A stretch of 64,000 bases of DNA, from positions 1 through 64,000 of the forward strand of contig RPFO01002059.1 of the NCBI GenBank assembly GCA_009746045.1. The letters run 5' to 3'. This document shows, in pieces, positions 59,466 to 64,000 of this stretch; position 1 is the first letter of the stretch, and each line of letters opens with the position of its first letter. The notes under the pieces were generated by a model. That model ran no database searches. It was given only the letters and a program-made list of their open reading frames with translations, and had not been told where the DNA came from. Origin of the DNA: Mesostigma viride (Eukaryota > Streptophyta > Mesostigmatophyceae > Mesostigmatales > Mesostigmataceae). The position numbers and the translations under genes are program-made.

Positions 59466-60067
59466 CCTCAAACTGAGGCTCGTCAGTGCTGGTACTCCAT
59501 AACCAATTGATGTCAATGTCGAACTACAACAGGACCCAGGGTGCTTCCGCAACAAAATACAATGTTAATGCAGCAACGTGTAAAACTCAACCTGGAACGT
59601 GAGGCTCCTGCAGCCTGGACCAACGTTTGGCTCTTTTTAAACCGTCGGCTGCCACCAAACCAAGTTGCTGTAGTACGTAGGACTGATAATTCTAGTTACG
59701 TCCACTTGAAATTATTGTGTTCACTGGAGTTTTGTCTCTGACGTCTGCCACGTATTCTTGTCCTTGCAAACAAACCAAATCTTAAAAAAAATCAATCCAA
59801 AGTTACAGTCTGATCACGTCTTCGTGCATGCAGGCTCGCGCATGCATGAGGAAATTGCTACATAGATGTTCAATGGATGACATTGGCGCTGTAATGATTT
59901 ACGGCTTAAGCGTTTTTAAAAAAATAAAGAACGGATCGGTTGCGAGGGGTGACAAACGAATACCGAATACTTATCCCGGCCCGTTATCTACCCAGTCAAC
60001 TGTGACACTGAATCGCGGGATGAGAGCTTCTTTCTGAAAGCAATTGCAAGGGGTGAGCATTGGACAA
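59466..60067. promoter_or_regulatory. Shared divergent promoter region of Nudix and rhodanese genes
   Basis: 602 bp between the two start codons, head to head. AT-rich patches (TTTTTAAACC at about 59636 and TTTTTAAAAAAATAAAG at about 59913) are possible core promoter elements. No defined motif is asserted. Confidence 0.5.
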
Positions 60068-60493
60068 ATGGTTGGCATCGCTGTTTCCTCTCAAGTCCCA
60101 CCAGTTGCCAATGCCACAGATGTCCACAGGTTGGGCGCAGTCCGCAAGAGCTCGTGGGTAGCGGGAGGAAGCTCCGTGTCCAAGTGTCGCAGTACAGGCA
60201 TTCGATACCCCCCCAGGAGCTCAAAATGCGGCGTGGCGAGTACGGCAATCGCTGCCCAAGGCAAACAGTATTACAGCAAGAATAAGGAGCAGAAGGCCAT
60301 CATGGACGACGTCCAACGTCGCTTAGAGAACGGGACCGCGGGTTTGCAAAGCATCGATGGGAGCCAGCTCGCGGCCTCCCTGGCGAAGGGCAAAATGACC
60401 CTGCTGGACATCCGGCCAGGGTACGAGCATTCTCGCGGGCACGTGCGAGACAGCGTCCACGTTCCCCTGTTTGTAGAGGACAACCCATTTGAG
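60068..60493 (+). CDS. Rhodanese gene exon 1
   Basis: 142 codons ending NPFE before GTAAGT at 60494. It includes the transit-like region and the DIRPGYEHSRGH signature. Confidence 0.88.
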
Positions 60494-63177
60494 GTAAGTC
60501 GTGGAAACGTGCTGGCTCGCTTGCCAGCCCATGTTCTGTGTCCTATCAATTAATAATCACGTAGACTGCGTCACCTGGGTACCAATTAAGGGACCTTCTA
60601 CCACTTTGCACAACGAGAAGGAGGGAGGGCGCCCTCGACTAGCTCTCTGTCCTATACTCTGGATTGTAACTTGGGTTGCGTTCACTTGTTTGTCTATGAC
60701 CCATCCAGCCCATTTCGTGCCTAGAATCTCCTACATCCTGAACTGAGGAGTTCAGCACCTTGGACTTGTGAACCATCCACGTTGGTTGTAATACAATCGT
60801 GGTGTTGTGTATAGGGTACGGTGGATCCCCCGAGGCATATAGGGTAGCATAATAACAACATCGTGGTGTTGTGTGTAGGGTGGCATAATACATAGGACTT
60901 GCGACCCATCCACGTTGGTTGTAAGAATACAATCGTGGTATAGGGCAGCGATCAACCGCAGGTAGTGCGGATCACCCGGGGCAGGCTGGGCACCCACCTT
61001 GTGAGGATGATCGATCTACTTTTTTCGGATCGAATCGTGGGCGCTTTCTACCTGTATTCGGTGTCTGCGGAGTGACACACCACCGTGCTGTCACTCTAGC
61101 GCGTCTGCAGCATCATCATTGCCTGAAGATTTTTATGCTGCCGCTGCCGCTGCCGCTGCCGCCGCCGCCGCCGCTGCCGCTGCCGCCGCCGCCGCCGCTG
61201 CCGCTGCCGCTGCCGCCGCCGCTGCCGCCGCCGCCGCCGCTGCCGCTGCCGCCGCTGCTGCTGCCGCTGCCGCTGCCGCTATGCTCTTGTCCCACAATAT
61301 GCTTCTTAGTTAGGAGCGCTAGAAATGTGCTTCCCAGGAATTGTAGTCCCACAACATGGGAATCCTAGGAATCCAGATCTTGGGGTGGAAAGCCTTAATT
61401 AAAAAACAAACCTTTCCTAGGAACCCTAGTCCTGTGTTTGTTTTTTAAGGCTTTCTAACCCCAAGATTTGGAAAGTGGATTCCCTCCCCCCAAAAAACTT
61501 CCAACATGGATCCCAGGACTCCCTTCCACGGCTAGTCTAGGACTGGGCAAAGCGCCCCCTTACTTTTGTCACACCCGTGCAGCCAGCTGGATTCATCGCA
61601 TGTGTTATGATTATTTATTGTTATGATGATGAATTATTTATTCGCCGGCGCAGCCGGTTATGTCCAGTCTTCTCCGGCACCTCGTTTACGGTCTATTTCC
61701 TCAAGTGTATAATCAACACGTTCGGCTGAACATGTGGGATTTGTAATCGTTCCCGTGCTGCTCGTAAAGAAAGATAGTAGATACTGTAGTAGATGGTGTA
61801 GTAGATGGTGTAGTAGATGGTGTAGTAGATACTGTAGTAGATACTATAGTAGATGGTGTAGTAAATGCTGTAGTAGATGCTGTAGGATCAAAAGTCACGT
61901 GCGTAGTGCGCACGTTCCTTCCTTTCGGTGCGCCCCATGACCGTGCGACGGGGGTCAGTGATTAGAGCAATAAAACTAAAGTAATGAACTAGTGCGTCAG
62001 AAATTCATAAACTTATAAATTCATAGAAACTTTTAAATCACAGTCGTATTAACTTATAACTTCATAAACTTGCTGAAGCGGCGCCCGCCCCCAGGACGTC
62101 TCCAGCGCAGTCGTCAACTACATCCACCTGGGCGTGGGCGGCGGCGGGTTCGACAGTAGCCGGCTCACCATCCTCAACCAGCAGTTCTTGCCCCAAGTCG
62201 CAGAGGCAGCAGGGGGAGCCAGGGACACGCCGCTGCTGGTCGCATGCATGGATGGCCGCAGGTGAGTCTGAATATGATAATGATAAAAATGCATAATATA
62301 ATAATATTATACTACTAAAATATTACTAGTATAATGATTATCATAATAATAATTTATATATTCAAGTGCGTCTGAATATAGTGTGTCGTTTGACATCCAT
62401 GGCAGGAGGTGCATGTCTGCATGTAGGCGTCGGTGGCAGGAGGTGGGTCGTCCATGTCGCGCAGCATCCCCTTGAAACCCTAAAATTCTTCACATTCGTG
62501 CTATAGAAGGCTTCTTGTCGCGTGCACGGACGGCCGGAGGTGCAGATGCCCACTTTCTGCCACCCATGCCTAAAATTAATATCTAGCTTTAGGCATGGGT
62601 GGCAGAAGGTGGGCGTCGATCATATTTAGACATGGGGGGCGCGACATTGGTGGCAGATGGTACGTAGTGATTCTTTACTAGTATCCTTGCAAACGAGGAT
62701 TAACAAACCCAAGTACTTATTGCTAATGTGAACTTGCCGTTCGTCCCTTGCCCCTTGCCCCTTGCCCCTTGCCCCTTGCCCCTTGCCCCTTGCCCCTTGC
62801 CCCTTGCCCCTTGCCCCTTGCCCCTTGCCCCTTGCCCCTTGCCCCTTGCCCCTTGCCCCTTGCCCCTTGCCCCTTGCCCCTTGCCCCTTGCCCCTTGCCC
62901 CTTGCCCCTTGCCCCTTGCCCCTTGCCCCTTGCCCCTTGCCCCTTGCCCCTTGCCCCCTGCCCCTTGCCTGCCCCACCTCTATCAAACACCTGCTTGTCC
63001 AGGAGCCTTCTCGCGATTGACCGGCTGCAGCAGGCTGGCTACACCAAGCTGGCATGGCTCAAGGGGGGATTCGCATCTCTCCAGCCAGGCCAGGTGCCGC
63101 CCTGTGTGGGCCAGAGCGTTGAGCTCACAGGCGTGGGCGGGTTGGCGGCGCTCCTGCGGGGGGTGAGGAAGAGTTGA
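60068..63177 (+). CDS. Rhodanese-domain protein, probably organellar, three exons
   Basis: Exons 60068-60493, 62095-62261 and 63003-63177; 768 bp, 255 residues, phases 0 and 2 consistent, GT/AG borders. Residues 1-60 are rich in Ser/Arg/Val and poor in acids, like a chloroplast transit peptide (inference). The rhodanese fold covers about residues 95-235: LDIRPGYEHSRGHVRDSVHV (113-132) is the first signature, and LLVACMDGRRSLLAIDRL (190 onward) holds the active-site loop with C193 in CxxGxR. YTKLAWLKGGFASL is the second signature. Single-domain plant rhodaneses transfer sulfur or act as thylakoid scaffold proteins. The exact role is unknown. Start chosen at the first in-frame ATG (MVGIAVSS). 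Confidence 0.9.
61137..61279. repeat. (GCTGCC/GCC)n array
   Basis: About 143 bp of CCG and CTG triplets. The long Ala and Pro-Leu frames here are artefacts. Confidence 0.95.
61378..61468. repeat. Imperfect inverted repeat, about 31-bp arms
   Basis: CTTGGGGTGGAAAGCCTTAA with AAAAAACAAAC pairs with GTTTGTTTTTTAAGGC with TTTCTAACCCCAAG across a short loop. MITE-like, but flanks were not resolved. Confidence 0.65.
61774..61886. repeat. 12-bp tandem array
   Basis: Unit GTAGTAGATGGT with ACT and GCT variants, about 9 copies. Confidence 0.9.
62095..62261 (+). CDS. Rhodanese gene exon 2
   Basis: Acceptor CCCCCAG. DVSSAVVNYIHLGVGGGG to PLLVACMDGR, ending AG before GTGAGT. It carries the catalytic Cys. 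Confidence 0.9.
62364..62550 (+). repeat. Echoes of exon 2 3' end and donor region
   Basis: GTGCGTCTGAATATAGTG (62366) resembles the donor region GTGAGTCTGAATATGATA (62262). CTTGTCGCGTGCACGGACGG then CCGGAGGTG (62513-62541) resembles the exon 2 end CTGGTCGCATGCATGGATGG then CCGCAGGTG. Confidence 0.75.
62745..62972. repeat. (TTGCCCC)n heptamer array, about 31 copies
   Basis: Almost perfect, ends 30 bp before the exon 3 acceptor, forming a pyrimidine-rich lead-in. Confidence 0.97.
63003..63177 (+). CDS. Rhodanese gene exon 3
   Basis: Acceptor TTGTCCAG. It completes Arg then reads SLLAIDRLQQAGYTKLAWLK, GGFASLQPG and LAALLRGVRKS with TGA at 63175. Confidence 0.9.
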
Positions 63178-63887
63178 ACTATTTTTGTAGTCCTACTACT
63201 TTTCACGTCGTACCCCTGCACTGGGGGTAGCTTCTACTGGGGGTCGCGGGGACACTTCTACCTGTCAGGAAATTAATCAATCTATCAATCAATCAATCCA
63301 TCGGGTAGTTGAAGCCCAATTTTCACAGGGCTTGGGGGTTACCTGCGCGGAGCCTAAGAGCAGGCGTGTGGCCAAGGCATTGGAGCAGCGAGATATAATG
63401 TCTTGTTGATAAGTTATGTCTCGTTGCTCCAATGCCGTGGTCACATTAACGAGACATCCAGCGCAGCCAAGACATCCCGTGAGGATCTGTTCCATGCAGA
63501 TCTGGTTCTGGTCAAGTCTGCCGCTGTACTGGCCGTGTTGCCGACTCGTTCTGGGCAATGGAATACTGGACCTTGGGAATTGCTAAGAGGATATCTGATG
63601 CTATACATCATGATGCACCGTGCAGCATGGACTGCTATTGTGGGCTCGGTTTCATACTAAATCGCTTAGCCCTGCTAGCTTATTCTCCAGCTAGACGATG
63701 TGACCTCTCTTGCTGGCTTAGGTGGTGCAGAATTCATCACAAGAGCAGATTCGTAAACTCAATGACTAGCTTCTTAGCGGTTTTTTCTACTGTTGGCTCG
63801 AGGCGTATTTTTCTCGTTTCTCGTTTTTAGGATTAAATCAAAAAAGTGGTTTTTCATTAAAAAATAAGTTACACAGCCGTTTTAAGT
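63178..63887. other. Downstream of the rhodanese gene, no gene recognised
   Basis: A short ATCA repeat lies at about 63270-63300, and near-inverse blocks of CATTGGAGCAGCGAGATATA lie at about 63378-63435 (a small palindromic pair). Confidence 0.4.
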
Positions 63888-64000
63888 CACCCAGGTAAAG
63901 CTTTCATGCTGAAGCCGCATGTCTCATCAAAACGCACCATATCTAGACATGCATATCTGTTTTCATATAGACCTCATGAAATCACATAATCCCAGGGCAC
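63888..64000 (-). repeat. Dispersed repeat D, copy 2
   Basis: Reverse complement of 17812-17940. Continues past the window edge. Confidence 0.8.

Larger units (their letters stand above)
60494..62094 (+). other. Rhodanese intron 1
   Basis: 1.6 kb. Contains repeated CCATCCACGTTGGTTGTAA blocks (60770-60940), a GCTGCC hexamer array, a 31-bp inverted repeat and a 12-bp array. Confidence 0.75.
62262..63002 (+). other. Rhodanese intron 2
   Basis: Contains echoes of the exon 2 end and a long TTGCCCC array directly before the acceptor. Confidence 0.8.

Noticed and set aside
61116-61368. Ala-, Pro/Leu- and Gly/Ser-repeat ORFs
   Set aside because: Translations of the GCTGCC array inside rhodanese intron 1.
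62700-63177. ORFs with PLAPC or GQGARGK repeats
   Set aside because: Translations of the TTGCCCC array. Only the exon 3 part in one frame is real.

Overview
This is nuclear DNA of a eukaryote, most likely a green alga. The evidence is spliceosomal introns with GT/AG borders and protein-coding genes of plant/algal type: a DUF4743-type Nudix hydrolase and a rhodanese, each with a transit-peptide-like N-terminus, and a PLAC8 protein. It also holds many Ty3/gypsy chromoviruses, LINE remnants and GC-rich micro- and minisatellites. The green-alga call is inference, and no species is claimed. There is no rRNA, intact tRNA, CRISPR array or operon.

Layout. 1-10572: a nearly complete minus-strand Ty3/gypsy chromovirus (LTR, PPT, broken ORF3, pol, gag, an extra ORF with an RNase H1-type hybrid-binding domain, PBS, LTR). 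10573-10915: palindromic 42-bp tandem array. 12073-14903: a second, gag-only LTR element whose gag-like ORF is split by an 829-bp nested palindrome (12536-13364) flanked by a 5-bp target duplication. 15230-19225: pieces of an L1-like LINE, including a 314-bp pentanucleotide tail. 20529-23121: two divergent host genes, a small Cys-rich membrane protein (-) and a PLAC8 protein (+), followed by a 47-bp minisatellite. 24800-28450: LINE RT and ORF1 remnants. 29816-30200: 35-bp minisatellite.

30533-59465: one minus-strand host gene assembled here from eight exons. All splice phases agree and the total is 1281 bp, 426 aa. It encodes a DUF4743-type Nudix hydrolase. Intron 4 (35578-55087) is 19.5 kb and holds a Ty1/copia-Ty3/gypsy chimeric retrotransposon, its LTR, and an inverted partial second copy. 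60068-63177: a three-exon rhodanese-domain gene (255 aa) lies head to head with the Nudix gene, 602 bp away.

The most striking observation is that many exon-intron junctions of the Nudix gene, and one of the rhodanese gene, are flanked by tandem, decaying partial copies of the same junction (about 10-50 bp of exon edge plus neighbouring intron, repeated every 95-250 bp). This suggests that introns here grow by local tandem duplication across splice junctions, after which they accumulate minisatellites and retrotransposons. Other notable points are the HBD ORF in a chromovirus, the nested foldback element, the copia-gypsy chimera, and a shared insertion before the YxDD motif in both gypsy reverse transcriptases.
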